Shown here in pieces: positions 26,201-41,200 of a stretch of DNA of 64,000 nt. The translations under genes and the position numbers were made by a program. The DNA lies in assembly GCF_036370855.1 (NCBI RefSeq), contig NC_088098.1, positions 136,358,721 to 136,422,720 of the forward strand, read 5' to 3'. The notes beneath the pieces are model-generated. The model searched no databases and was not told the DNA's origin. It saw nothing but the letters and a program-made list of their open reading frames with translations. Each line of letters opens with the position of its first letter. The stretch's first letter is position 1. Origin of the DNA: Dromaius novaehollandiae. Taxonomy: Eukaryota; Chordata; Aves; Casuariiformes; Dromaiidae.

Positions 26201-29200
26201 AATGAAGGCCAAAAAACTCTGGTATGATACTGAGGGAATAATCAGTTCTTTGTGCGAATCTGTGGAAATACACAGTTTAACAGGGATGTTAAACCTTAAT
26301 AGTTTTAAAATGCATGGAGGTTCACTGGTAAGATTCTATATGAATGTAAGCTGTTCATTTTTTTTCCCCTTGTGAACCTTCAGTTTGTTCCGTCCTGTGA
26401 GTTAATTGCTTAGTTCTCGTACAAGCATTCTGTGTTCCAGCTGGTACTTCTTTTTGTTGAATACTGTGTTATTAATAGGATGGGGAAACACCTAATATTT
26501 TTTACCCTTCTGATTGTGTTTTGTAATCCTTTTGGTGTACAGGAAAATCCACATCATGTCACAGTTCTTGTTGGTCAACAGCTAGCTAGCGTCATGAATA
26601 GGGTCAGCCATTGCACACAGATTTGATATCCTGTTGTTCTCGGAAGCAAATATATGAGCTTATTTACAGCTTGTGTTCTGAAGCAGTTTCTCTCAGTCCC
26701 TCCTTTACGCTTAAAAGGGATTATCTTAACTGGAAGTTCTTTTACAGTTTCCAAACAAACAAAAAAAATCCATTTACTTGCTCTTAAAATCTTCTGCTGT
26801 TCTTTCTGTGAAAACATGCAACAAATTAGTTACCTATTACAGTCTGTCTCCTGCAAATACACAGTTAATTACACATATATATGTATATAAATAGAATTAC
26901 AGTATTTTGTCTTATTTTTGAATTTTATTTTCACCATTTTCCTAGGGCTCTTCTAAAGAAAAATGCACACTATCACTAGGAAGTAATACTGGTATTTCAG
27001 CCTGAATAACTATTATCCTCTTTTTACTCTTAGTTACATTTTCAAGTTAAAAATGTGTGTACAAAAGAAAGTATCACTCTTTCAATGGCAGTCTTTTCCC
27101 ATTGCCCCGATAGCTTTACTCAGATGTATGTCTCTTCTGAGATCGTATAGCCTTACTTTTCCTATCCCTATGAAATTTTATGTATGGTTTGTCAGGGTTT
27201 ATTAACTCTTTTTTATTATTTTTTTTTCCTGATTAAATTGGTATGTAACAGTCTGTCGTGGCTCCACTGTAGTCTTAAGTTTAATGTTTTTTATGAACTA
27301 ATTGATGTTTTCATTCTAAATAGAATGATATTGACTGCCAGTCAAATGTAAAACTACTCCATGCATCTGCTTATTAGTTTATTTAGAAGCTTAATTTGAA
27401 TATAAACTGAGATTTTCAAGTTTTTTATCAAGTCGTACTCTTTCTGCAATTTTTTTTCAATTATTCTTTTTTATTAACTGTTGCTATATGCATACTGAGT
27501 CTGGTGAAGAAGGTTGTTAAAAAGTCTCTGGTTGTTAAAAACTTATTTTATGCTTTTGGTTAATTTCTGCTTCCCAGAATGCCTCAAAGAAACCTACTGG
27601 AATAAAATATATTTTGATTCCAAATGCAAAACATTTCTAGTATGTTTGGTTTTGGTCATGTCATGTTCTAATTATGTTCAAGAAAAGGACTTTTTGGCCC
27701 TCACCTTTGCTTATTTCAAAATTATCAGTCAGTCTTGAATACACTACGTTATTAACTAGCTAATGATAGATACAGTAATGTAGAAAGCCCCTTTAAAGAT
27801 TAAAAGCTGTACAGACTATTTACACAAAGAAAAATCATTGCAAATAAATTAAGTGGCTGTCTGGGTACATTTTAAAATAAAACATGCAGAAGCATAAATT
27901 GCTGAATAGTGAACTGGTTCTCAATAGCCTTGCCCACTTGTATCCTCTGTGGCAGTTTTCCAGGATGTGGTTCTGTTTCTCAGCAACTACTTCAATGTGT
28001 CATTAAGTTCCTGGTGCTATGCAGTCCACTTATTAATACTAACTGCTTGGGTCTATGTGACTGAAACATAGTGGTATTTTGAACCTTTTTTCACTCTTTG
28101 GTTTCTTATTAGTTCTTCAATAACTCAGTTCACATGTTCATTCCCTTCTCCCCATTTAATACCATCTGACAACTTATCATTAGCCAGTAATCAATACTGA
28201 CAGCATTATATGAATGGTAGTAAAACTAGTTATTCCAATGCTGCTTCCATGCTTCATTGTAAATCTATTGCTGCAACTAATTCTGTTTAAACAAGTATGC
28301 TGTGTAGTGTCTTGTTTCATAATTTTATACCTGTTTTACTGTAGAAGTTTTAAATACTTAACTAGTAATTGCAAAGACATGCATTTCTGAAAAGGTGATA
28401 CATTGCTTTTCAGAACACCTCAATTCTTGTACTGAGAGAAGAAAGTTGGCAGATGCAGCATGTTGTTGCATAACATGCATATGTGCAGTAGCTGAAACAT
28501 AATCATGTGCCCAACTTCATGAAATTTTTTTAATGCATGAAACTGTAGCAACACAATATGTTCCATGGAAAATAAAAGATTTTTTTTCCACTTAAATAAA
28601 AGTTTAATATTTGCTGTGTTCTTATTTGATGGTCCAAGAGTGACTACAGTATACATAATCTAGTATTCAGCTTGTGGGAGCTCATGGTCGTTCCCCATGC
28701 TAAAACAATGAAATTGAATGTAGCTGTTAACAATTGCCATATGTATAACTGGCAGTTAATATAATTTATGAAAGCTAAACTAAACAGAATTTCTGTCTCT
28801 TGATCTTGATTTGAAATAGGAGCAAGTTCCTAAACATTGGCTTCTAGTGAAAACTTGTTTACTTACATTCTGTGTAATTTTTATAAAAGTATTTCAGAAA
28901 TCACCCTCATTTTGTCCACCATTATTCTTTTAGTAGTTGATTACAGAACATCTAAAATACTATTTTTCTAAGATAAATCCCAATAATAAGGCTATCACAT
29001 TTCCTTATTTCTGTCAGTATTTTAGTAATGATCAAAAATGTAAAAGCTGCATAGATGTGTTTTCTTCTGCTCTTGCAGTTTGGCTTCAGTTGGTACCTAT
29101 TCATCCTTCTGCATGAAAAATAATAGATACGCTATTTCAGGCCCCCAAAGCCTCCACCTCATCTTATATCCAGAAAGGTGCTTAAATCCTTAATGCCAGC

Positions 29201-32200
29201 TGACATGGGTTAATTGCCTAGGGATGCTATGTAGATTTAAGTTTTCAATGTTAGAATGAGCATTTTCTTGGACAAGAAATGAAGATTTAGTGAATTGCCT
29301 ATATATGCCATGGAAATTTTGCTTTTGGAGATGGAATGTGCTAATTGACAACTATAGGTATTCATAATAGTGGGAAGATGGCATTAGATTGTCGTTGGAT
29401 TATGACAAAATAAAGAAATTTTAGCATCGGCAATTAGGAAAGAAAATTCTGATATTTAAACCTATAGTGGGTGGAAGCACAAAGTTTTTTTGTCTGCTTT
29501 AGGAAACAGCCTTTGTAAGCAGCTGTTTCTTATTACTCTCCTGAGAACCTTACCATAATTAATGTAGTTAATTCAGTCTTTCACTTAATGTTAACTCTTA
29601 AATATAGACTCCTGAAATAGACTGCCTTCCTAAGTTGTCAGTGACATTCTGTGCCTTGGCTATACCTGTATTCCTTTCAATGTGAAAGAAAAATGAATAA
29701 TGAAATCTTTACAAAAGGAAGATCTGAGTGCCTTGATTGTGATGCGTTCTTCACATATAACTCCTAACGTAGTCAGTGTTTCAAATAGTAAAGCAGCTTT
29801 AGACTTCAGTTCCTAAGGCATATATGTTCTTGATTTTACGAACAGATAATGGTCTGTAATTACATTTTAGGACATATTTGTGGAGAGCTATATGAGAGTT
29901 ACCGTGCATGGGGGAAGGGGGAGGAGGGGATATGCAATTAGTTAATTATTTAAGGATTAGGAAATACTTAAGATCTATGTTGACTGGGAATCTGTCATGA
30001 CTGTTAGGAAATGCAGTAAGTTGTGGTAGTGTTTTGGTAGCTGGCATCCTTTGTAAACTCAGTTCAGACTTCAGTCCCAGAAAGATGTTGAATATGTAGC
30101 AGAGAAGAGATAGTAATGCAGTTAAATTGCCCGTTTTTTGGTTTAAATATAAAGAGTACACCTTACCTGGTTATATTAAGGGTTTTGCCTTTGTTACTTT
30201 GGTCAAAAAAGAGAAAGTGGACTTATGTTTTTGGTGTTGATTTGAGACACTGATTAAGAACCTATCACCTGGATCTTGGTTTTATGTGATAGCTGCTACA
30301 AAGTGTACTTGTTCGTGACACAAAAATATTGTGACAAGTGTCATGGGCAAGCCTCTAAATAAACACAATAATTAAGTCCAATTGGGAATGTGCATTCAAC
30401 ATATTTACTTTCCCTTTCAGGTATTGCATGTTTTCTTGCTTGTGCTGTTTAAAATGCTTTTTCAGTAGTAGGTAAGGAAATGCACATGTGTGTGGAAATG
30501 GCTGTTTGTGAGATACTCTGGACTCCAGAGGTAGGTTTGTTTTCTAGTGTGTGGAATATTATGTTGCCTTGCTTGTTCTTAAAAGACTAGCATAGTTTGT
30601 CACAAGATGTAATGTCCAAAACCAAGATAAAGCATTTTGGGACTAAGCAAAGAGGGCAGTTGCTTGTGTGTTCATTTTCACACATCAGTTGAACAGGCAG
30701 TTGTTTTTTTTGAATGAAGAAAACCTTGTATGCATTATGATAGAAAAATGTGTTCCCTGCCATGCTTGACTGCAGTGGTGCTATATAAGATTGCATATAT
30801 AATAGGCTTCGCTTTGGAAGAATTTATTTGCACCTTGTCTTAGATAAATTAGGTTATTTGTTGTTCAGTCATACTATGGATTATTCTTGTTCTGAAAACT
30901 AGACTTTTTTAAATGCAGTGTTCACAGGATACAAGGCAAGGAGATACTAAAATTAAGAAATTTTTGATTCTGTGGAACTGTGTAAATGTGCTATTTCCTA
31001 ACTTGTATCAGTTCCAAACTTTGCCACGCTATAAGGTATTCTTTATGTATGTTTTGTGTTAATTATTTCACTCTTTGTAGTGTTCTGTTCAAGAAAAGAG
31101 TGACTTAAAATCTTTATAGAATTGCATTTCTAACCTCATATATGGATTAAATGTTTATTGTTATCTTGCTTATCACTGGCTGTCCTAAAAGCTGTTAAGT
31201 TCATAAACTCACTGATAAAACCTGTCATTGTGTTCTTGAAGCTGTCACCATAGTTCCCTAAATAACTAATAAACATTCAGCTGGACTTTAGATAGAATGA
31301 GCAATAAAAATATACATAATGAGGAATAGCTTAGGAATATCACTTCTCCTTGGAACAAACATCTAAAGACAACTGGTTGTCATTTTAATAACTGTGACTG
31401 TTAATATCAAAGATGCCTTCATTTTTTTATAGATATTTTTCAGCTGTCCTCTTTGTACTCTGGCATAGGCTTTCCTGCAAATACTTACCAAATCATACTC
31501 TTTATTTATTTAGAAAAACAGGAGCTGGGCCAGAAAATGAGTAGCTGAAACTGCATCTCTGTTTTTCTCCTAAAAAGAAAAGAGAGAGAAGTAGTTAACC
31601 TTTTCAGTTTTAAAGTCTTCTTCAAAAAGTGTCATTGAGTATCCAGGAAGTCATCATGAAATACTCCACCTCTCCCCATTCTCAAACTGCTTTGTTTCTG
31701 ATCACTGAGGTATTTAGTGATCCATATCGGAGTCACTGATTCTTTTTCTACAAGTGCAATTCAGTGTCTTAATGTTCTTTGTGAAGCTCCCTGCTTTTCT
31801 GGATGTGTCATGACACTTAATACTTCAGTGTCATAGCTTTGCGGGCTGTGATTTCTAAATGCTTTAGAAATCCAGTTGTCTTTCCAGAAATACGTTGTCA
31901 GATCTTAACCTATCCTTCACTTCAGGAATTGAAAATAGAGAGCAGTCTGCTCTTCACCTGAGCTGCTTTTGTGCAGACTTTTGAAATCTCATTTTAGTAA
32001 ATCTGTCTCCATAAGATTCATCTCTTTTCTTGGCTGCTTTATTTAATCGAAATGTGTGCATGTAGGATGCAAGCAAACTTACTCTATTAAGAAAATCAGA
32101 ACCTGATTAGACCTTCGTAAGTGTCAAAAAGATGTGAGGAAGGAATCCTCCTTGTAAGTATTAAACATGCATTCAGTCAGTTCTGAAAACTGAAACATTA

Positions 32201-35200
32201 GGTAGTTTTAATTATAAGTAAGACAGAATAGTACAAGCTTAGTCTTTCTTAGCTACCCAGTACACCCTCTGCTGTGAATTCAAATGCTAATGAACAACAT
32301 GCACTTCACATAACTGGCTATGAAATTGATTATTCAGTGGTATAAGCAATCATTATAGATCTGTTAAGGGTCTATTATCTGTACACCGAACTCCTGATAG
32401 ACTTTTTTTAAGAGTTATTCTTCCAGAGCTGTCTGTAGAAGCACTGTGTCAGAGTGATGTGATGAAAATTTTAGTACTGCCACATATACAATTCTCATTT
32501 TCAGGAGTTGAGTTGCCGGCTCTTGGTCAGCAAACATGGCAAATTCATTAAACAACTGAAGATGTATCTTATCACAATGAATACAATGAAGACATATCTT
32601 ATCTTCCAAATTAGATGCTCTTTTTAAGCACATTAATCTGCATCTTGGTAGAATATATTCCTTGAATTTGGCAGAATGCTGAAAAGAGCTGTTAGATGTT
32701 TGAACCCTGAGATAGCAAGGAGAAAATTCTGTTTTACTCTGGTATCTGTGAGAACTGTGTGAGATGATCTGTCACCTTGCATTGCTACTGCCTTTTCTCA
32801 AAACTCAAACTACCTGTGACGATAGTTTTAGAGCTCCACAGAATGGTAGGTGAAAAGAATATGAATGCCCCCAGGAGGCCTTCTATTGTGTTGCGTTCTG
32901 TTTTTAGATTATGATTTCTTTGTGGTCTTATCTGTGTGTTGTACAAATGTCAGGCACATTGCTGGTATGTGTTTTGGGGCTTTTGTTTTATTATTTTCTT
33001 TTTTTTAAAGAGACAGCTATGGTTTTTGTTGCCAAGCTAGTGAGGAAAAGTGATAGTTCCGGTGCTGGATATTAAGATGCATTAAGTAAGTTTTATGCTG
33101 AGAATTTTATTTAAAAAGGCAAAAAGAAGTATGAGAAGGACTATTGTTGAAAATTATTTTGAAAAATCTGAATATGTTTGACTAATGGATGAATTAAAGT
33201 GAAAATGTTAAAAACCTTTTGTACCAGGTGTTACTACCTGAATATAGCTTAGGAAGTAAATATGATAACTATTAGAGGAGTAAATATGATTACATAGCTC
33301 TTGAATCAAATCGTTTAAGCTACATCAGAGATGATGGATAAATCAGTTGAATGCAACTCTCGTTACTTCCCATTATGAAACAAATCTTACTCTAAGATTA
33401 ATGTAAATAGTAATACTGTGTGAAGCTTAGTCACTGGATTAAATATATGTAAATTTTGTGGCATCCTGTTCTGTTATGCTATCAGTCTCTTATGGTGACA
33501 ATAATGAACAACTGATCTTACGTCCTTTAAAAAAAAAAAACACAAAAACTTTGAATTAATCTTCCTTTGAATTATTCTTCCTTCAAGCACAGGTAAAGGT
33601 TTCTAAATAACTCTAAGTTATTCTTTTAAGGTATTAATATGCTTTTTCTCATTAAAAAATCAGAAATAATGAAGGTTTTTAACGCATCTACTTGGAATCC
33701 TTGAATGTTTGTTCTTTACTGTTGCATTTTTGTTGTTTGCTTTCTTAACAGTGGACTTCTAGTAGAACCTAATAAAATTGTTTTAACTTAGAGTAACAAT
33801 AGTTGAAGTGCGTTTGAGTAAAATGACTGACTTTACTTTTGTATGTAGTTTAGAATGTTTTCTTACTTTTATTTTAAATGGAAATAAGTTATAAATAGTT
33901 TGTTAAAGTAGTTGGTATTACATTTTCACACCTGCTTAATTTTGTGTTTGTAGAGCCAGAATGAAGACTGGGGAGGTTTGTCTGAGGATATCTTATGATT
34001 AAGAGCAATCTAAGGCATTAGCCCTTTTGACCCCCATCTAAATGATTGGTAACTACCAAGTTTACCATTTTGGTGGCATGGATTAAATGGGTGCTATGCA
34101 AAGACTGTTGCACGCAAAATTAAGTCCTTGCAAGGGTAAACAAAAATGGGTGATGGGTTTAACCTTCTGCAACACTTGCATGATGGTCTTTGAAGAGTGC
34201 TTTGAGTTTCCCATTTATTTTTCCTTTTTGTACTAACCGCATCAACTTGAAGAATGTGACTTCTACTAGCTTTCTTTTGGCGTTGATAATTAAGTGGGAT
34301 AATGCAAGTTAGAGAAATGAATACCAAAACTAATCACTAAACAGATGTTTGGCTTTGTTTACTTAAAATCAACCCATGTAAACGTATATTTACTGAAAAA
34401 TGAGCTGTAACATCTGCTGTGCAAAGAAAATGGGCCCTACAAAGAGTGGGTGCTGCTAAAATTGACTCTATATCTAGTGCCGGATGCTGCATGACAGAAC
34501 AAAGCTTATTTGCATATATAGTGCATTGCAACATATTTTTTGTCCAGATCATAAGTGGATTATGTTGTGGCAGTCCAACTAAAAAAGGTAAGATTCTTTT
34601 AAAATAAGGCAAGCTTAAAACACATATGAAAATGATTTGCTCAGGAAAACATATTAGTCCACTGCATGTTGGATACTGTCATGTACAAGTAGTTCACTAA
34701 AACTGGCTTTTATAATTTAGAATTGCAGTAATAGACCTAATTTCATATGCAACTTTAGCTTTATAAATATAAGGATTTGGCTTCCAGACCAAAGAATTTT
34801 TATAAGAAACAAAAATATTTGTAGCATGTGCAAAATCAAATTCACTGTTTACCCCCCCTTCTTTAACCATTTAAAATTTACAGTGTGTGTGATACAGCTG
34901 CTGATTTTTTGAGAGTGGAGAGCGACTAATAACTTGCTTCTACATTAGAACTGTAGAATTAGAACAGACAAGAAAATTAATTCATTCAAAGCAGAATTTC
35001 TTATATGAATCTGGACTTGCTCTAAAACAACTAAAAGAAAACCTAAGTGCCGAAGCTTGATTTTTTTGTTTGTTTTTTTTTCACATTTTTTCCACCCATT
35101 CCTTTTTCCCCTGCTTCATGATAACAAGTTCATCTATGAAGAATGTGATTCTCATGGTAAGGCTAGTATTAACATTGACTGTAAAAGTTTGATGCTCATG

Positions 35201-38200
35201 ATTAGCACTTTGTAAAGGATTTATTTTGGTTAGGACCTATGCTAAACATAGAACTTTTGCTCAGTTTAACTTTTTTTTGTTCTGTTAGACTGCTATGTAG
35301 ACCAATTCTGGAACCTGCAAGCTCAAGCATACAGAATTCTGGGTGACTCAAATTTGCTTGCACTATGTCCATGGTTAATTCTATGTACGGGCACAGTTTT
35401 AGCTGAAGAAATGTGCCTTGTTCCCATTGATTTATTACCAGATGGCCCATGGAATACTTTCTACTGTACTTTTCCCTGGAAAGGGTGAAGGAATAGTCAC
35501 TGTGTGGAGAGCTTAATTCCTGCTTGTCATGACTTCACAGAATTTGGGAGAAATGGGGATGGCATCTGCTGGGGGGAGTGGAGAGGGGCAAATAGATGGC
35601 TGCACATAAAGAGATACTGATGGTTTGCTGGCTGGAAGGAACTGCTGCTTCCATGGAGGTATGGAGATCTGCCCTGAAGAAAGATCAGTTGAGGTGAAGA
35701 GAGCAAGTCTGTGGGCAAGGGGAGGAGTTTGACTCATAAAGCTTCTGTGCTTGGATTATCCTGATATTTAACCAATGGGCTATATACTGCTTCAAATTAC
35801 TTAATCTGTGTTACTTTAGCAAGTATAAACAAGTACTAAATGAATAAAACTTTGATTTTTGATGGCCATTTTGGAGAGATTTACTTAAACTAGTGTTGAG
35901 CTGTCCCAGTACCTCCTTACTTAGGTAGCTCTGTTGCGGCAAGTGTAATAAGTCACATATTCAGAAATAGTCTGTTCTGTGATATATTTGGTTAAATTTA
36001 AAGGGAAACCTTGTATAATGTTGAAAAATTTAACAGTGGTACATATAACTAGGCTGGGTGGAATCTGTTTATTGTGCACCCAACTCTTGCTTCTGCTTTC
36101 CTATTGGAGCAGAATTTACAGGTGTTAAAGTCATAGTTTTGAGTCAGGGTGCAGTTCCCTCAACACCTAAATCCATGCTGAGTGTGACTGCTGTTAAGAA
36201 GGCTAGTTCAGTGTGGTGGTGCTCCTGTTGATCCATGTGCCCTGGGGCCATGTGGCTCCTGGCTTATTGGCTGAAAACTAAGGACATGCAGGGGAGTGTG
36301 GGGAAGTGCCAGCAAGGGGTGGGGGGAGGGAATTGAAAAGCAAAATATAAGGCTGCTCATTTTGGCAGTGGCCTGCACTTTGATTTGCTAAAGCTGATGG
36401 TGTAACTTCAGTGGTTACATTTATTTTTAACTCTTGCCAGTATAGCTAAGGGTAGATTTTTTTTGTTGTTTTTTGTTTTGTTTTTAAAAAACTCCTAGTT
36501 CGCCAAAGTATCTTGTCTTGACTCTTACCTGCTGTGCATCCCCAAGTCAGTAGCTTAGGTAAGTTCCTGCTGCACCCCTGCTGTTGGCTTGAGTCATAGT
36601 TGTGTGGCAAGGAGCCTCAGCAGCACTACTGGCTCAGGGAATTTTCAGCTGTCCATTCCCTCCTCCTTCCATTTGTGCTAGAGAAATTATTTGAATGGGC
36701 ATGCTAGAACTAGATTGCAGGTCCAATTAAAATGATCCAGTTTAAATTGCCTCTTTCTAAAAGCATATAGTCAGCAGCTTTTATTTTCCTCATTCACAAC
36801 TTAGCCCTGCAAACAACTGTCTGAAAAACTATAAGAAGACACCATGCTGCAGGACAGGGAAGGAATAGGAGTGCTTAATTGTCATCAGCATGCAAGCTGA
36901 GTGATACTGGACATGACATGGCTGTTACAGCAGTATATTCTGGTCCTGCCTTCAAAAATACAGCCCTGCAGTTAAATAAGCAAAAGGGAATAAGTAATGC
37001 AAACCTATAGCTGCGCTGCAGTACTGGAAAAATTGGAAGAAAACTTTAATGAATCCTTATGTGTATAGTTTGGTAACCTGCCAAACATACAGACACTGTG
37101 GAATTATCTGATAGAAAAGAACTCAATGATTTGTAATAATTTTGGCTGTGGCTTCACAATATTCATTATTGTATTCATTAAAGTATTCATTAATATTGGT
37201 TTAAAGTATTTTGTGTTCTTGTGATGGGAAAGTGGAGCCTTCAGTGGATGTTCAGAACTGTCCTTACCCTTAAAGATTAGATTGTGTTAATTCTTTGGAG
37301 CTCTTTGCATAGCAACTAACTGCATTTCAGAGCGATTATCGCCTCTGATCCAGCAGATGAGAATAGCAAGGAAGAAGCTGGGAGCACCCACACCTACCCA
37401 GTTAGAGTACATAAAGTTTCCACTGATTTTTTTACTCTTGCTCTTGAGAAGGAAGGAAGTACAGGGCCACTGCTGATTGTATGTCATCCATTTCCTCTGG
37501 TCTGTTGAGGTGATGTGTTAAAGCCTCTGTGTGCGCATATGCTAGAATACCTTGCAGAATATCAATTGAATGCTGACTGATGCTGTTTCAGATTCTGCTT
37601 GAGTATTGTATTGACTAATTTGCACCAATCTTGAAGATACTTTGTTCTCTGTGTATAGGAAGTTGCAGACAAAATCTCTCCGTGGAGTTGGTATCAGTGT
37701 AGTATTATGTTCTCAGTTTTTGAACAGCCTCATAGTTAACAGTTGAATTTGAACACATCCGAGACCTCTTGGGTATTTCTAGGTTCTCTGAGAAACACAT
37801 TGCTTTCCTTTGATAAGTAAAGTAGAATTTTCCCAATAACCATGTAATTAGAGTTTCTGAATACTTAGTTAACCAAAGATTGGGAAACAGATACTCCACT
37901 CTTTTGAAATCCTTGAAACCGCAAGTGAACTATAGCAATTTCCTAAAGCAGCCTCTCATTAGAAGTACTTTCTAATAAAGATTCAGAAGTAGAGTATAAA
38001 TGTAATCGCTTCTGAAGCATTGCTAAAGTAGTACTCGTTAAATGTTAATCTCTTCCTACTGTGAAAACTTCATGTTTTAAAACAGAAACCCTCATCTTTT
38101 CCCTCTCCTTTCCCCATAAGCTGTTTTTGTAAAATTTTTCCTACACTACTGTGCATTCTGTGGTTGTGCTGTTTATTCTTCTAGTGTGGGGTTTGTTTAG

Positions 38201-41200
38201 ATGATGGGGAGGGGGGAGCCAAGGGTTTCTCAAAAAGTAGTGATTATATTTTTCCCTGCAGTTTAACGTGACTTGTGTTTGTAGGGTTTGTGCTGGTTTT
38301 GATGGAAAAGTGAAACAAATACCTAAGCAAACTTTCCCTGAAAAAAGAGGCTATCCAAGCATTCATGAAGTCTATTTTGCTACTGTGAGAAGTGCTCAGA
38401 CAGTAGAACATCAGCAGTACGAAACACTGAACTTCGGTTTGTTCAGTGTAGGCACACATTACTTCTTGTCTCAAATGCAGGAAATGAACTATTTTCTTGT
38501 CCACTACAGACATGAAATAACTTAAATTGCATCAAGAAAATTCAAAGTAGGTGTTAAGAGAATTTTCCAGCAGTAAGGATAATGAAGCATTTAAGTGGAT
38601 TTCTTGGGGGCATTCAAGTCTGCGTGACTGGATGTCTTTAACAGATTCAGTATCTCTCAGGATTGCTGTAGGTATATTTGATCCTATTTGGGGGACTGGA
38701 TTAAACTAAGTCCCTTCTAACTTTAGTTTGACTATGATTTTTAATTAGGTTGAATCATGACAAAGTTGAGAGAACTGTATACTCAAGGAAGAACGTCAGT
38801 TGGGTTGGGCTAGCTAAATATTTCTATTGACTCAAATCTACTCTCCACCACTTTTTTAATTCAGAAGTCTTAAAGTTTCAAAGAGTATTACTAGCTTTTT
38901 GAAATGAGTTGCAAACACAGATGTCAGTTTGAAAAAGATAGGCTCTAGGAACTTTCAAATATTGTGGAATTGGAATGTGCAAATTCTGTCCTTATTGATA
39001 TTGTAGGGCTATTACTGTTTTGGCAAAACCAGGATCTAAGCCCTATGTATTAAAGTCAGATAAATGATCTACATCCAGATTTTTTAAATTAGTGATGATT
39101 TTTCAGAAGCAGTATTTTGTGATGTCGTCTACCATTGTATTTGCGCTGTAGGGGCATCATTATCCCTTCTGGCTGCTAGCTCCACTCATTCCTGAATTCA
39201 TTAGATCTGGATAGCTTAGCCACTGTTTTAAAGAGGTGCTCTACAGGCTCAGGTGTTGTCAGATGTCTGCAGAGTCCCACAAAAGGAAGGTAACGTAGGT
39301 GTTGATTATAGAAGTTGACATCTGTTCTTTTCTCTTGGGTATGTTTTTTTGGTGTTCAGACCTGCGGGCTAACTGCTCTGGAAATGGTATAGCAGGGAAC
39401 ACAGTAGGAAATTTGGCAATTTATAGTTGGAGCATGTGAGAAAATGCAGTTCTCTGAAAGCAAATAACACTTGCCAAAACTTTATTACTTTTCTATTGTT
39501 TGGTTGCCCATAGTGCTGGTCCCTCTGTGTGTGTGATGTTCTGGGATGTCCTCAGTGGGCTGTAGACGTCTGACTGAAACTGCAAAGTTTTCTGTCTTGC
39601 AATATTGCTTTGTTACCACTTCATATCTCACAGTTACTCTTCTCTTCTTTTTAATCTTTGTTTCACCTCTAGAATGTTGGTTTATTGATAGTCTAGTTGT
39701 GTTGTGGTGTTCACATGTTTCATAGGTTCAAAAGCTGCCAGGAGTGAAACCACCACTTTCTTCCTGTTGTTCTTTGACAACCTATTTTACGTCATCAGTA
39801 GGTAATAAGTTTGTGTCAAGATGAGACGCTAATCCCATAACAGTAACTGAGTCAATAATGTAATTTATCATTTACCAAAATTTTCACATTAAAGATGCTT
39901 ACTTCCTGAAACTGTAAATCATTGGAAATATGAACTAAACAGGAAAAATTTGACTTTTTAGATTGTAATAATGTGCCGTTTTTCAGCTGTATTCATAAAT
40001 CTGTATTGTACAGGCAGCATGAGTAAAGCAGAAATTTTCCGTTATTATCTTTCTAGGAACGTTTTGCCTGTGGAGGCCTCAGCAGTTAGAGTTACTCTTT
40101 CCTGTTTTGTCAAAGCTCCTACTACTTGGGGCTATTACTCTATACCATCACCCCACAATTTCCTTCACCAGGGAATATGCCTCAAATCTCCTGCATTTTG
40201 ATGTTTAGTGTAGGCTAACACTTGGTTTAAGTAGCAAGAGAGCTTTTAAGAGCTACAATTCATATTTGTGTTTCACTATCATACACTAAAATCTTTTAAG
40301 TTATACTAAAAATCACAGCAGACTTCATACAATTTCCAACTGTCACTGAGTTATAGGTGCTGTTGCTTGAGAACCACTAGATTTGTAGTTGGCTTGTTCA
40401 TAGTAATTTTAAATAATTAGTATAAAATATTATTCAGATTCCTGTAGGACTTCTAGGGTATGTTTATTGGGGAGATTTGTAATTGGAGATTATAATTTAA
40501 AAATTCAAGTTTGAACATTTTGTCAATAAAGTGAGGAGGCAATATTCCTTTAAAAAAATACATGCGACAGAGGTGACTGTTAGGCTTAGAAGTCACAGGT
40601 ACTTTCTCAGTCCTAAGACTTTCTTCTGCAGTTTTTGGGGGGGCTGAAATAGATTTAAGATTTTAATTGGTACATAATGAAAGATGGTAACTGACATGCA
40701 GAGGGTTTTCTTTTTCTTTTTTTCTTTTTTTTTCTCCCAGAAAGTATTTAATTGGTTTATCTGGGATTGATACTCCTAAATTGCTTTTACTCTGTTAAAA
40801 AACTTCCTTATCTGTCTTTAGGGCACTGATATGCATACAAAAACTTTGAGTATTTTTTGCTTTCTAACTCATCTTTCTACAGATTGTTTACTCATGCCAG
40901 TAATATAAGAGTTAGTGCTAACTTCAGTGGCATAACTCAAAAGCAGAGAAAACATTCCCTACTATGAAAGGTGTCTGAGATACCTCCCATCTTTAAACAG
41001 GCACTCCTTTTTAGAAGGATACTTTCTTTCTTAAATAATTCCATTGCTGCACTACACTGGTACAGTGCTGCTCATAACTGCATTCTAGAGGCCTCTTACC
41101 AATTTATGTTTATCACAGTGGATATGGTAGGTGATGTCAAATGGTAGCCAGTAGTGGATGTCTACCAAAGAGCCTAAAACTGAGCAAATATGTAGTGATA

